This document shows, piece after piece, positions 17,971-26,721 of a stretch of 64,000 nt of DNA; positions within the stretch are counted from its first letter, which is position 1; each line of letters begins with the position of its first letter. The DNA lies in the NCBI RefSeq assembly GCF_006542425.1, contig NZ_VFID01000014.1, positions 248,001 through 312,000 of the forward strand, read 5' to 3'. The stretch is from Pseudoxanthomonas sp. z9. GTDB lineage: Bacteria; Pseudomonadota; Gammaproteobacteria; Xanthomonadales; Xanthomonadaceae. A program made the translations under genes and the position numbers. The notes under the pieces were generated by a model. That model was not told where the DNA came from. It made no database searches and was given only the letters and a program-made list of their open reading frames with translations.

Positions 17971-18606
17971 TCAGGCATGCCCCGGCGCGGTCTCGCGCCA
18001 GGCCGCCCAGGCGCCGGACAGTACCCGCCAGGCCGATCGCAGGAACAGCAGCAACAGCGCCGCGCCCACCAGCAGGTCCGGCCAGCCCGCGCCGAACAGC
18101 CACACGCCGGCGGCGGCGACCAGCACCGCCAGTCCTTCGTAGACGTCGTTGCGCGAGCATTCCCAGGCCGAGGCGAGGTTGACGTCGCCGGAACGGTAGG
18201 GCGTCAGCAGGCGCAGGCAGATCAGGTTGGCGCCCAGGTTGAGCAGGCCGACCACGCCGATGGTCTCGAACAGCGGCACCGTCGGATGTGCCAGCCGCCA
18301 GCCAATCTGTGCGGCCACCGCGACCGCGGCCGCGAGGATCAGCAGGCCCTTGAACAGCGCGACCCGCGCCTTGGCGCGCGCGCCGGCGCCGACCACCATC
18401 AGGCTGAGCGCATAGGTGGCGGCGTCGCCCAGGTTGTCCAGGCTGCCCGACAGCAGCGAGGTGGAGCGGCTGTACAGCGCCGCCGCGATCATCATCAGGA
18501 AAGTGCCGAGATTGATCGCCAATACGATCGACAGCACCCGCCGCTGGCGCGCTTCCAGCGCGGCGACGTCGATGGTCTTGCCGCAGCCACAGCAGGAGTC
18601 GGACAT
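17971..18606 (-). CDS. Cation-diffusion-facilitator-like transporter
   Basis: A 211-residue membrane protein with about six hydrophobic segments and no cytosolic C-terminal domain. The TM2 site reads SLDNLGD (Asp57, Asp61), the DxxxD half of a CDF zinc site, while the TM5 position reads SRNDVYEG rather than the usual HxxxD. The N-terminus has a Cys cluster (CCGCG, Cys5, Cys6, Cys8). It probably moves a divalent metal across the inner membrane, but the altered second site makes zinc specificity uncertain. Confidence 0.75.
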   Translation of the reverse strand: MSDSCCGCGKTIDVAALEARQRRVLSIVLAINLGTFLMMIAAALYSRSTSLLSGSLDNLGDAATYALSLMVVGAGARAKARVALFKGLLILAAAVAVAAQIGWRLAHPTVPLFETIGVVGLLNLGANLICLRLLTPYRSGDVNLASAWECSRNDVYEGLAVLVAAAGVWLFGAGWPDLLVGAALLLLFLRSAWRVLSGAWAAWRETAPGHA

Positions 18607-18680
18607 GTCGGACAGCTCGTGAAAAGACGCGTGAAGAGCGACGCGCCGATTCTAGCGCCACCGGAGCCGGAACGATGGAA

Positions 18681-21350
18681 TCACGCCGCGTGGCGGTGGC
18701 GCTGGAACAGCACCCGCTCGGGTCGGTGCAGCGCCATGCCCTGGCCGAAATCCACGCCCAGTCCGGTCAGGGTGGCGATCATTCCGGCATTGCCGACCCA
18801 TTCGGCGACCACGCTCAGCCCACGCTGATGGCCGATCTGGGCGATGGCGCTGACGATAGTGCGGCTCATCGCGTCGGTTTCCAGATCCCGGATGAAACTG
18901 CCGTCGATCTTGATCACGTCCACCGGCAGGTTCTTGAGGTAGCCGAAGGAAGACATGCCGGCGCCGAAATCGTCCAGCGCGATCCGGCAGCCGGCCTTGC
19001 GCAGCCGCTCGATCACCTGCACCACCTTCAGCAGGTTGCGCACCGCCACGGTCTCGGTGATCTCGAAGCACAGCCGCGACGGCGGCACCCGGTGCTCGGC
19101 GATCAGCGCCAGGATGAAGTCGGCCAGGTCATCGTCCTCGATGCTGGCGCCGGACAGGTTGATCGCGCACTGCTGCAAGGGCCGGCCGTCGGCGTGCAAC
19201 TGGCCGAAGTGGGTCAGCGCGGCGCGGATCACCCAGCGATCCACCATCGGCATCAGGCCGTAGCGCTCTGCCGCCGGCAGGAACGCGCCGGGCAGGACGA
19301 TCCGCCCGTCCTCGTCGCGCAGGCGCAGCAGCAGTTCCACCCGCGCACCGTCCTCGCGGCGGCCGTCCAGCGGCACGATTTCCTGGTAGTCCAGCAACAG
19401 GCGCTGTTCTTCCATCGCCCAGCGCAGGCGGTTGGCCCATTCCATCTCGCCGTAGCGGCGGGTGGCCTCGTCGTCGTCGCTGTAGACATGGATGCGGTTG
19501 CGGCCGTTCTCCTTGGCCACGTAGCAGGCGGTGTCGGCCCACGACAGCAGATCCTTCAGGGTGGGATTGTCCTGATCCACCACCACCACGCCGATGCTCG
19601 CGCTGACCGTGTAGGTGCGTTCCTGCCAGACGAACATCTGCGATTCGATGCCGATGCGCAGCCGTTCGGCCAGGGTGCGCGCGCTGGCGGTGTCGACGTC
19701 GAACGCGAGCAGGCCGAACTCGTCGCCGCCCAGCCGCGCCAGCAGATCGTCGCCGCGCAGCTGCATCCGCATCGCCAGCGCCAGTTGCGCCAGCAGCTGA
19801 TCACCGGCGGTATGGCCGGACACGTCGTTGATCAGCTTGAATTGATCCAGGTCGATATACAGCAGCGCACAGGAGCGGCCGCCGCGACGGCGATCGGCCA
19901 GCGCCTGTTCGATCCGCCGTTCGAACTCGCGCCGGTTGCACAGTTCGGTCAGCGCATCGTGGGTGGCCTGGTAGCTGAGCCGTTCGGTCAGTTCGCGCTG
20001 CTCGGAGATGTCGGTGGCGACCACCAGCAGGCGGGGTTCGTCCTCCATCTCTACCCGCGCAATCGAGGCATTGGCCCAGAATTCCCCGCCCAGGCCGATC
20101 AGCAGTGCCTCCACGTTGCCCCAGTAGTCGCCGGTGCGGGCCGGCTGGCGCACCCGTTCGCGGAAGGCCGGATCGGCGAACAGCGCGGTGAGCGGCACGC
20201 CGGCCGATACCACGTCGCCCAGCCGCTGCCGCGCGGCCTGGTTGGCGTACAGGATGCGTCCGTCGCCATCGGACAACAGCACCAGCGCAGGCAGCAGTTC
20301 GTTGAGCGCGCGGAACTGCGCCTCGCTCTGGCGATAGAGTGCGCTCATCTCGTGGCCGAGCGTGATCGCGCGCTGCCGGGTGGTGGCCAGTGACCACAGC
20401 AGCGCCGCGAGCAGCAGGCTGATCACCGGACCTGCGGTGAGGATGACCCGCAGGCGTTCGCTATCCAGCGCGATCGGGCGCGGCCACATGCGCAATTCCC
20501 AGCGTCGCCCGCCGAATTCCAGCAGTTGCCGGTATAGCCGGGCGTCCTTCTCGGCGCGGGTGCCGGATTCGTAGAACGGGCCGAGGTCAGTGGCTTCGAG
20601 GTCGCGGACGCTGACCCGGAAGGTGTCCAGCACCGGACCCTGCAACGCATCATTGACCAGCGGATCCAGCCGCAGGCTGACCGCGAGCGCGCCGATCGCG
20701 CGCGCGCGCCGCGCGGCCACGCCGATCGGTTCCGGACCATCGGAATACACAGGCAGGCGCACGGTCACGCCAAGTCGCTGGTGGCTGCCGGGTACGGTCT
20801 GGCGCAGCACGAACGGGGCGGACAGCACCACGCTGTTGCTGTCGCGCGCGCGCTCCAGCGCCAGCAGGTTCTCGCGCTGGCTGGCGATGTTCAGGCCCAG
20901 CAGCACCTCGTTGCCGTGGAGCGGGGTGATGAACTGGTAGCGGTAGGCCGATGGCCCGCCCGCGCCGCCGTCGGTCCGGGTCGCGAACGCGGTGGCCACC
21001 CGCGCCGGGCCGATGCGCTGGCGCTGCAGGTTTTCGGTGACCTGGGTGAAACGGGTCTGGTCCATCCGGTCGTTGGCGAGGAATACGGTCTGCATCGCGC
21101 GCAGTTCCGAGGCCACGGTCTGCAGCGGCGCGCGCAGCTGTCGCGCCGCGACTTGGGCCAGGCCGCGACGCTGCGCATCGGTGCGCTCGTTCAGATCGCG
21201 CCACTCGCTCAGGGCCAGCCAGGACGTGAAGGCCAGTCCGGCCAGCAGCACGGCCAGCGCCCAACGCCAGGCACCCGTGCCCGGTCGTGCATGCTCCGCA
21301 GGCGAATGCACCGCCGTCGCTGACGACGGATGGGGTGACGGGTCGATCAC
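18681..21350 (-). CDS. CHASE-PAS-GGDEF-EAL cyclic-di-GMP protein
   Basis: An 889-residue membrane protein with a TM helix (about 28-48), a periplasmic CHASE sensor domain (about 60-270), a second TM helix (about 310-330), a PAS domain, a GGDEF domain and an EAL domain. The diguanylate cyclase motif RLGGDEF is intact and is preceded by an RxxD inhibitory site (RGDD). The EAL residues are present (ELLLRL, CAINLSG, ITET, DDFGAGMSSF, KIDGSF, VAEWV and FGQG), with ELL in place of EAL. It likely makes and/or degrades c-di-GMP in response to a periplasmic signal. The start is GTG at 21350. Confidence 0.9.
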   Translation of the reverse strand: MIDPSPHPSSATAVHSPAEHARPGTGAWRWALAVLLAGLAFTSWLALSEWRDLNERTDAQRRGLAQVAARQLRAPLQTVASELRAMQTVFLANDRMDQTRFTQVTENLQRQRIGPARVATAFATRTDGGAGGPSAYRYQFITPLHGNEVLLGLNIASQRENLLALERARDSNSVVLSAPFVLRQTVPGSHQRLGVTVRLPVYSDGPEPIGVAARRARAIGALAVSLRLDPLVNDALQGPVLDTFRVSVRDLEATDLGPFYESGTRAEKDARLYRQLLEFGGRRWELRMWPRPIALDSERLRVILTAGPVISLLLAALLWSLATTRQRAITLGHEMSALYRQSEAQFRALNELLPALVLLSDGDGRILYANQAARQRLGDVVSAGVPLTALFADPAFRERVRQPARTGDYWGNVEALLIGLGGEFWANASIARVEMEDEPRLLVVATDISEQRELTERLSYQATHDALTELCNRREFERRIEQALADRRRGGRSCALLYIDLDQFKLINDVSGHTAGDQLLAQLALAMRMQLRGDDLLARLGGDEFGLLAFDVDTASARTLAERLRIGIESQMFVWQERTYTVSASIGVVVVDQDNPTLKDLLSWADTACYVAKENGRNRIHVYSDDDEATRRYGEMEWANRLRWAMEEQRLLLDYQEIVPLDGRREDGARVELLLRLRDEDGRIVLPGAFLPAAERYGLMPMVDRWVIRAALTHFGQLHADGRPLQQCAINLSGASIEDDDLADFILALIAEHRVPPSRLCFEITETVAVRNLLKVVQVIERLRKAGCRIALDDFGAGMSSFGYLKNLPVDVIKIDGSFIRDLETDAMSRTIVSAIAQIGHQRGLSVVAEWVGNAGMIATLTGLGVDFGQGMALHRPERVLFQRHRHAA

Positions 21351-21751
21351 GGAATCCACCTGTCCATCGGAAAGGTGCGCGCTCCCGCGCACCGGGCCGT
21401 GCGCGTGCGCGCGGACGCAGTGTGGAACGGAGGAATGTGGCTGTCGACCCCGGACCGGCGGATTCCCCGATGGCAGGCCGATTGGCTGGGCCCCATGGGG
21501 TCTCCTCAATGGGCACGTCTGGTGTCCGGTATCGGCGCGCGTGACCGCTTCTTGAGCGGCCAGTGTGCCGCCGGGTGGGGTTGCTCCGTTCCTGGAGCGA
21601 GAAACGGGTGGAAGCGACCGGGAGCGCTGCTGCGATGCAGCGAAACCGGCGTCTGGCGTTTTCACGCGATGCCTTCTCGCGGCGCTGCGCCATGCCGCGC
21701 CGCGGGCGGGGCGCTATCCTCCGTGGCTGTCTGGGTGGCAAGGACCCCGCG
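21351..21751. other. Intergenic region with no recognised feature
   Basis: About 400 bp between the divergent c-di-GMP gene and the MoaD-like gene. I see no convincing reading frame, RNA gene or repeat. It must contain the promoters of both flanking units. Confidence 0.4.
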
Positions 21752-22045
21752 ATGGCCAGGGTGGTGCTGGCGCCGGCGCTGACGCGCTGGTTGCCGCAGA
21801 CCGCAGCACATTCTGGCGGCGAGCTGTGCATGCAGCTGGCCGGCGGCAGCGTGGGTGAACTGCTGCAGGCCGTGTTCGACCTGCACCCCACCCTGCGTGG
21901 CTACGTGCTCGACGAGCACGGCGCGGTGCGCCACCACGTCGCGGTGTTCGTCGATGGCCAGTGCCTGCGCGACAAGCGCGATCTCGGCCAGGCCGTCGGC
22001 GACGATGCCGAACTCTACGTGATGCAGGCGCTGTCGGGAGGCTGA
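21752..22045 (+). CDS. MoaD/ThiS-like small sulfur-carrier fold protein
   Basis: A 97-residue beta-grasp protein of the MoaD/ThiS family, with the pattern LCMQLAGGSVGELLQAVFDLHPTLRGYVLDEHGAVRHHVAVFVDG and the ending ALSGG. The C-terminal Gly-Gly is what MoaD, ThiS and ubiquitin-like modifiers need for activation by an E1-like enzyme. No moa or thi genes are nearby. Instead it is separated by only 1 bp from a BNR beta-propeller gene, so a special partner is likely. AAGGA 8 bp upstream supports the ATG. Confidence 0.85.
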   Translation: MARVVLAPALTRWLPQTAAHSGGELCMQLAGGSVGELLQAVFDLHPTLRGYVLDEHGAVRHHVAVFVDGQCLRDKRDLGQAVGDDAELYVMQALSGG

Positions 22046-22046
22046 C

Positions 22047-23147
22047 ATGTCGGATCGATTGCTGGTGTCTTCACGCAAGGGATTGTTCGTGCTCGCGCGC
22101 GACAACGGCAGCTGGCGGATCGCCGATACCGCCTTCCTCGGCGACAACGTGGCGCTGGCGCTGGCCGATCCGCGCGACGGCAGCTGGTACGCCGCGCTGG
22201 ATCTCGGCCACTTCGGCGCGAAGCTGCATCGTTCCATCGACCAGGGCCGGCAATGGGAAGAGGTGGGCGTGCCGGCCTATGGCGAAGGCGACCAGGTGGT
22301 GCCGGGCGACGGCAAGCCGGCGCAACCGGCGACACTGCGCCTGATCTGGTCGCTGGAGGCCGGTGGACCGGACGAACCAGGCCGGTTGTGGGCGGGCACC
22401 ATTCCCGGTGGGTTGTTCCGCTCCGACGATCACGGACGCAATTGGCAACTCGTGCGCGGCCTGTGGGATCGCCCCGAGCGCGGGCAGTGGTTCGGCGGGG
22501 GATACGATCATCCCGGCATCCATTCCATCTGCGTGGATCCGCGCGATCCGCGCCGCCTGCGGGTGGCGATCTCCAGCGGCGGCGTATGGCGCAGCGACGA
22601 CGGCGGCGACAGCTGGCGCCAGACGGCGCAGGGCATGATCGCGCGCTACATGCCGGAAGGGCAGCAGGGCGATCCCAACATCCAGGACGTGCATCGGCTG
22701 GTGCAGGCGCGCGCCACGCCGGAAGTGTTCTGGGCCCAGCACCATAATGGCGTGTTCCGCAGCACCGCCGATGGCGGCGACTGGCACGAGATCACCGACG
22801 TGCCGCCCTCGGTGTTCGGCTTCGCGGTGGCGGTGCATCCGCGCGACGCGGATACCGCGTGGTTCGTGCCGGCGGTGAAGGACGAGAAGCGCTATCCGGT
22901 GGACGCGCGACTGGTGGTCGCCCGCACCCGCGACGGCGGGCGCAGCTTCCAGACCTTGCGCACCGGACTGCCGGCGGAGCAGGCCTACGATCTGGTTTAC
23001 CGGCACGGGCTGGCCGTCGACACCAGCGGTGATCGGCTGGCGTTCGGTTCCACCACCGGCGGTTTCTGGACCAGCGACGATCAGGGCCAGCATTGGCAGG
23101 CGCTGCCGGCCCGGCTGCCTCCCGTCCACGCGGTGACCTTCGCCTGA
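22047..23147 (+). CDS. BNR/Asp-box beta-propeller protein
   Basis: A 366-residue cytosolic (no signal peptide) beta-propeller with repeated Asp-box motifs: SDDHGRNW, SDDGGDSW, STADGGDW, RDGGRSF and SDDQGQHW. It is commonly named exo-sialidase-like, but the Asp-box repeat alone does not show sialidase activity. It starts 1 bp after the MoaD-like gene, and the ribosome-binding site (GGGAGG) overlaps that gene's end, so the two form a tight operon. The function of this pair is not established. Confidence 0.85.
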   Translation: MSDRLLVSSRKGLFVLARDNGSWRIADTAFLGDNVALALADPRDGSWYAALDLGHFGAKLHRSIDQGRQWEEVGVPAYGEGDQVVPGDGKPAQPATLRLIWSLEAGGPDEPGRLWAGTIPGGLFRSDDHGRNWQLVRGLWDRPERGQWFGGGYDHPGIHSICVDPRDPRRLRVAISSGGVWRSDDGGDSWRQTAQGMIARYMPEGQQGDPNIQDVHRLVQARATPEVFWAQHHNGVFRSTADGGDWHEITDVPPSVFGFAVAVHPRDADTAWFVPAVKDEKRYPVDARLVVARTRDGGRSFQTLRTGLPAEQAYDLVYRHGLAVDTSGDRLAFGSTTGGFWTSDDQGQHWQALPARLPPVHAVTFA

Positions 23148-23184
23148 GATCGCGGCAACCCAACGTCTGTCGGGAGAAACCGGA

Positions 23185-23577
23185 ATGTCGATCGAAATGC
23201 GGATGCTGTTGTGGACCACGGCGCTGGGCATCGCCCAGTTGCTGCTGGCGGCCGCGCTCGCCACCGCGCAGCGCGGCGTCGGCTGGAACGTGAGCGCACG
23301 CGATGGCACGGCGGCGCCGTTGACCGGCGTGGCCGGGCGTATGGAGCGGGCGTGGCGCAACCTGATGGAAACCTTTCCATTCTTCGCCGCGCTGGCGCTG
23401 GCGGCGGTCGCCGGCGGACGCGGCGATGCAACCACCGCGATCGGCGCGCAACTGTATTTCTGGTCGCGCCTGGTCTACGTGCCGCTGTACGCGCTGGGCG
23501 TTCCGTACCTGCGTAGCCTGGTATGGACGATCGGCTTGTGGGGACTGCTGCAGATGCTGTGGGGACTCGTGACCTGA
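23185..23577 (+). CDS. MAPEG-family membrane protein
   Basis: A 130-residue integral membrane protein with four hydrophobic segments and the MAPEG pattern (MERAWRNLMETFPFFAALALAAV in the second helix region, then LYFWSRLVYVPLYALGVPYLRS). MAPEG proteins are glutathione-linked enzymes of eicosanoid or lipid-peroxide metabolism; bacterial substrates are mostly unknown. It follows the BNR gene by 37 bp and could share its transcript. Confidence 0.9.
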   Translation: MSIEMRMLLWTTALGIAQLLLAAALATAQRGVGWNVSARDGTAAPLTGVAGRMERAWRNLMETFPFFAALALAAVAGGRGDATTAIGAQLYFWSRLVYVPLYALGVPYLRSLVWTIGLWGLLQMLWGLVT

Positions 23578-23699
23578 ACTCATGATCTGCGCCCGCGACC
23601 TGAACCGGTCGAGGTCGCATTCACGGCCGATTCGGCCCCCGGCGCGTCCCGGGCCCTAGACTAGCGGCTCTTCCCCACGCCCCGCCGCCATCCGTGCCC

Positions 23700-24758
23700 A
23701 TGCGTTCCGTGTCCCTGTTGTCCTGGTGTGTGCTGTGCGCCGTCCTGCTGGCCGGATGCCAGGCCGAGTCGCCTGCGCCGCCAGCACCGGAGAAACCTCG
23801 TACCGAGACCACCGCCAGCAGCGAGGACAACGGCGCCATCAGCGCCGGTCCGGTCAAGCCGGCGCCGCGCAAGATCGATCTGGCACGCACGACGGACTGG
23901 CCCGAGGCGCCGCTGACGGCCGGGGTCACCTGGGTCAGTTGCGAACTCGACTACGCGGAGCAGGGTGACGGCGTGGCCCTGGACAAGCTCGACTTCCAGA
24001 CCCTGCTCGATGCGGTCAAGCCGTGCCAGGCCGCCGGGGTGATGCGGGTGCGCTACACGGGAAAAATCAACGCCGAATTCACCGCGCTGATGGAGCGCAT
24101 GTCCAACGTCGCCAACCGGCTGGCGATCGAGAAGCGCGTGCTGGACATCGATTCCAGCGGTGGTCGGGTCGAGGATGGCATCCGTGCCGGCGACATCATC
24201 GGCGCCTCGCACTGGACGCTGTGGGTACGCGACGGCGCGATCTGCCACAGCTCCTGCCTGCTGATACTGGCCGCCGGCGACAACCGGGTGATTGCCGGCA
24301 AGGTCGGCATCCACCGGATGATGCGGATCAATTCAGGCGCCAATTCGCGTGCCGAACTGGCGGAGGAATTGCGCCAGGTCTATGGCCAGCTCAAGGACTA
24401 TCTGGAGCGCAACGGCGCGGCGGTGACGGTGGCCGACCTGATGATGACCGTGCCCAACCGCAAGCTGCGCCTGCTCACCGCCACCGAACTGGAGGAGTAC
24501 GGCCTGCAGGGCGCCAATGCGGCGCAGGACGATCTGGATCGCATCCAGCTGACCCGCAAGTGCGGCGAGGAATTCGTGCGCCGCAAGGATGATTTCATGC
24601 TGGCGTTCGATCGCCAGTGCGGGCAGACCGAGACCGCGCTGGAGGACATCAACACCTGCGGCCTGGAACTGCGCAAGAGCTTCGGTTTCCCCGATGGCAC
24701 CTGTCCGATGGAAAGCCCGATGGCCGAGTTCGACCGCGACGCTTCCGGCGTGCTGTAG
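23700..24758 (+). CDS. Periplasmic lipoprotein with ClpP/crotonase-like fold
   Basis: A 352-residue lipoprotein with lipobox LLAGC (Cys20). The middle domain looks like a periplasmic ClpP-like fold: LDIDSSGGRVEDGIRAGDII (about 149-167), then ICHSSCLLILAAGDNRVI with candidate Ser185, and GIHRMMRI with candidate His205. The long C-terminal helix region has several Cys (CGEEF, CGQT, CGLELR). Such proteins resemble COG3904-type periplasmic proteins of unknown function. Peptidase activity is inferred from fold and residues only. GTG at 23694 is an alternative start. Confidence 0.75.
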   Translation: MRSVSLLSWCVLCAVLLAGCQAESPAPPAPEKPRTETTASSEDNGAISAGPVKPAPRKIDLARTTDWPEAPLTAGVTWVSCELDYAEQGDGVALDKLDFQTLLDAVKPCQAAGVMRVRYTGKINAEFTALMERMSNVANRLAIEKRVLDIDSSGGRVEDGIRAGDIIGASHWTLWVRDGAICHSSCLLILAAGDNRVIAGKVGIHRMMRINSGANSRAELAEELRQVYGQLKDYLERNGAAVTVADLMMTVPNRKLRLLTATELEEYGLQGANAAQDDLDRIQLTRKCGEEFVRRKDDFMLAFDRQCGQTETALEDINTCGLELRKSFGFPDGTCPMESPMAEFDRDASGVL

Positions 24759-24787
24759 GGGCGCGGTGTTCAGGACAGGGAAACGGC

Positions 24788-25018
24788 GTGAGGATTGAGC
24801 TTCGGCGGAAAATCATCGAAGTGTGCGATCGGAAGATCGCGCAGAAGGGGCCGGAGGTGGGTCTGTCGTTCTACGCTTTCTTCGCCAATCGCAACGATGA
24901 TCCCGAGCGGCTCATGGAAGCCGCGGAGTGGTGGATACGCACCCATCGGCTGGATCACTTCGAGAAAGCGGTGAAGATCCGGGCGATGGTCGCGGCGATG
25001 GATTCGCCAAGGGACTGA
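24788..25018 (+). CDS. Small conserved-looking protein of unknown function
   Basis: A 76-residue soluble protein starting with GTG (VRIELRRKIIEVCDRKIAQKG) and continuing with SFYAFFANRNDDPERLMEAAEWWIRTHRLDHFEKAVKIRAMV, mostly amphipathic helix. It resembles the DUF6500 group as I remember it, but I cannot confirm this. It follows the ClpP-like lipoprotein gene by 29 bp. Confidence 0.65.
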   Translation: MRIELRRKIIEVCDRKIAQKGPEVGLSFYAFFANRNDDPERLMEAAEWWIRTHRLDHFEKAVKIRAMVAAMDSPRD

Positions 25019-25060
25019 GCAGCAGGCCGGGGCGGTCGTTTGGCTCGCCGCGTCATCCGG

Positions 25061-25279
25061 TCAGCTCGCGCGGACGTGGATCTCGACGCCGTCGAGGGTG
25101 ACGACCTGTCCGTCCCTGATCTTGCAGGTCTTGCGCAGTTCGACCGCGCCGTCCACCCGCACCGCGCCGCTGGCGACCAATGCCTTGCCGGCGCCGCCAC
25201 TGTCGACCACGCCGATCAGCTTGAGCAACTGGTTGAGTTCGACGTATTCGCCGTCGAGTTCGAAATCGAATATCTGCAT
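25061..25279 (-). CDS. S4 RNA-binding domain protein (YbcJ-like)
   Basis: A 72-residue protein consisting almost wholly of an S4 domain: FELDGEYVELNQLLKLIGVVDSGGAGKALVASGAVRVDGAVELRKTCKIRDGQVV, as in the YbcJ/HSP15-like family. It probably binds structured RNA, perhaps ribosomal, but its partner is unknown. It ends 32 bp before the convergent DUF6500-like gene's stop region and lies downstream of an ECF sigma operon on the same strand. Confidence 0.88.
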   Translation of the reverse strand: MQIFDFELDGEYVELNQLLKLIGVVDSGGAGKALVASGAVRVDGAVELRKTCKIRDGQVVTLDGVEIHVRAS

Positions 25280-25314
25280 CGCGGCAGTTTAGTCGCAATC
25301 CCGGCCGCTCCGCC

Positions 25315-25977
25315 TTACTCGCGTTCGAAGCGGGCCAGCTCGTCCAGCACCCGCTGGCTGCGTTGGATGCTGCCGCCGCCCAGTGCGTCCTCGAAGCAGG
25401 CATCCGACCCGGCGCGCCGGCGGCGCCAGCGATGGATCCAGGCGGAGGCGATCAGGCCGGGGATGCCGATCGCCAGGCACACCACCAGCATGCCGGGCGC
25501 GGCCGGGGTCAGGTTGCCGCCGACCACGGCGCCCAGGGCGATGACGAAGGGCAGCCACAGCAGCCACCATGACAGGCCGGCGATCATGCCGTTGCAGATG
25601 TAGAAGCGCCGCAGCCGGGCCAGGTGGCGCTGGATGGTCAGCACCGGCGCGGAATAGTCGAGCAGGCCGAGCAGGCCGAGCGTCAGCCCGGCCATCGCGG
25701 TGGTCGCGACCCCGTAGGCGTGCACGAGGATGCCGGACACCAGCAGCACCGGCAGGTCGCGGTGAGGGGTCCAGCAGGCCACGCCCAGCACGATCATCGC
25801 CACGCCGAACACGATCTGGATGATCTGTCCCCAGAACAACGGACGCAGGCTGCTGCGTGCCTTTTCCAGCCGTCCTTCGCGGAACAGGTGCAGGCTGAGT
25901 TGATCCTGCAGGGTCATGCGGCGCTCCAGCGCCTGCCAGGCGGCCTTCAGTTCGTCGGTTTCCATGAGCGTGTCCAT
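25315..25977 (-). CDS. Membrane protein co-operonic with ECF sigma factor
   Basis: A 220-residue protein with an N-terminal helical segment (METDELKAAWQALERRMTLQDQ, 5-26) that resembles the start of some anti-sigma or sigma-linked proteins, then four hydrophobic helices (about 52-72, 78-98, 138-158, 165-185) and a charged tail. The ATG at 25977 is 6 bp after the sigma gene stop. By position it could modulate the sigma factor, but no conserved anti-sigma domain is clearly visible. Confidence 0.75.
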   Translation of the reverse strand: MDTLMETDELKAAWQALERRMTLQDQLSLHLFREGRLEKARSSLRPLFWGQIIQIVFGVAMIVLGVACWTPHRDLPVLLVSGILVHAYGVATTAMAGLTLGLLGLLDYSAPVLTIQRHLARLRRFYICNGMIAGLSWWLLWLPFVIALGAVVGGNLTPAAPGMLVVCLAIGIPGLIASAWIHRWRRRRAGSDACFEDALGGGSIQRSQRVLDELARFERE

Positions 25978-25983
25978 GTGGGG

Positions 25984-26496
25984 TCAGAGTTCATTGCGAA
26001 TGCGTTGCTTGAGCCGGCTGATCTTGGTCGCGACATTGGTTTCGCTGATGCCCAGGATCTCGCTCATCTCGCGGTAGCCGCGGTCTTCCAGGTACAGCAG
26101 CAGGAGCGCGCGATCGAGCGGCGCCTGTATGTGGATGAAGCGGTGCAGGGCACGGATCTGCTGCTCGGCCTGCGGGTCCGCCGCGTGCGGATCGGCGATG
26201 TCGTGCAGTTGGTCGTCCAGCGGCACCGCGTGGCGGTGGCGCCGGCTGTTGTCGCGCACGAACGAGATCGCGACGTTCAAGGCGATCCGGTACATCCAGG
26301 TGGAGAACTGGCGGGCGGGATCGAAACGCGGATAGGCCTGCCAGAGCTGGCTGGCGATTTCCTGCGCCAGCTCGGCGCGGTCGTCTGGATTGCGGCAATA
26401 GGTGCCGGCCACCTTGAAGACGATGCCCCGGTGCCGTTCCAGCTGTTCCGCGAACCCCTGCCGCGCGTGTTCCGCCATGACTGCCACGTGTTCCAT
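25984..26496 (-). CDS. ECF-type RNA polymerase sigma factor
   Basis: A 170-residue sigma-70 family protein with region 2 (GIVFKVAGTYCRNPDDRAELAQEI, QFSTWMYRIALNVAI) and region 4 (LDRALLLLYLEDRGYREMSEILGISETNVATKISRLKQRI). It binds core RNA polymerase and directs it to a small promoter set. It lies in an operon with the membrane protein that follows it by 6 bp. The long His/Asp stretch between regions (HDIADPHAADPQAEQ) is ordinary for the group. Confidence 0.9.
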   Translation of the reverse strand: MEHVAVMAEHARQGFAEQLERHRGIVFKVAGTYCRNPDDRAELAQEIASQLWQAYPRFDPARQFSTWMYRIALNVAISFVRDNSRRHRHAVPLDDQLHDIADPHAADPQAEQQIRALHRFIHIQAPLDRALLLLYLEDRGYREMSEILGISETNVATKISRLKQRIRNEL

Positions 26497-26721
26497 TTCC
26501 CGCCCGTGCCGATTGTGCGTGTCGGAAGGGTGATTCGCGGCGGCGGGGAAAAAATCACGCGGGACCGCCCCAAGGGGGCAAAATCGGCCGGAAGCCCCGC
26601 CAAATCAAGGGGTTGCCTGAACGGCGAGGCGGGACAACCCGCGGACCGACAGGACAGGAGGGGCCCGGAAAGCGCACAATATGCTGCTTGCGTGCGCACT
26701 CCGCGACGCCCGGAGTCCTCC

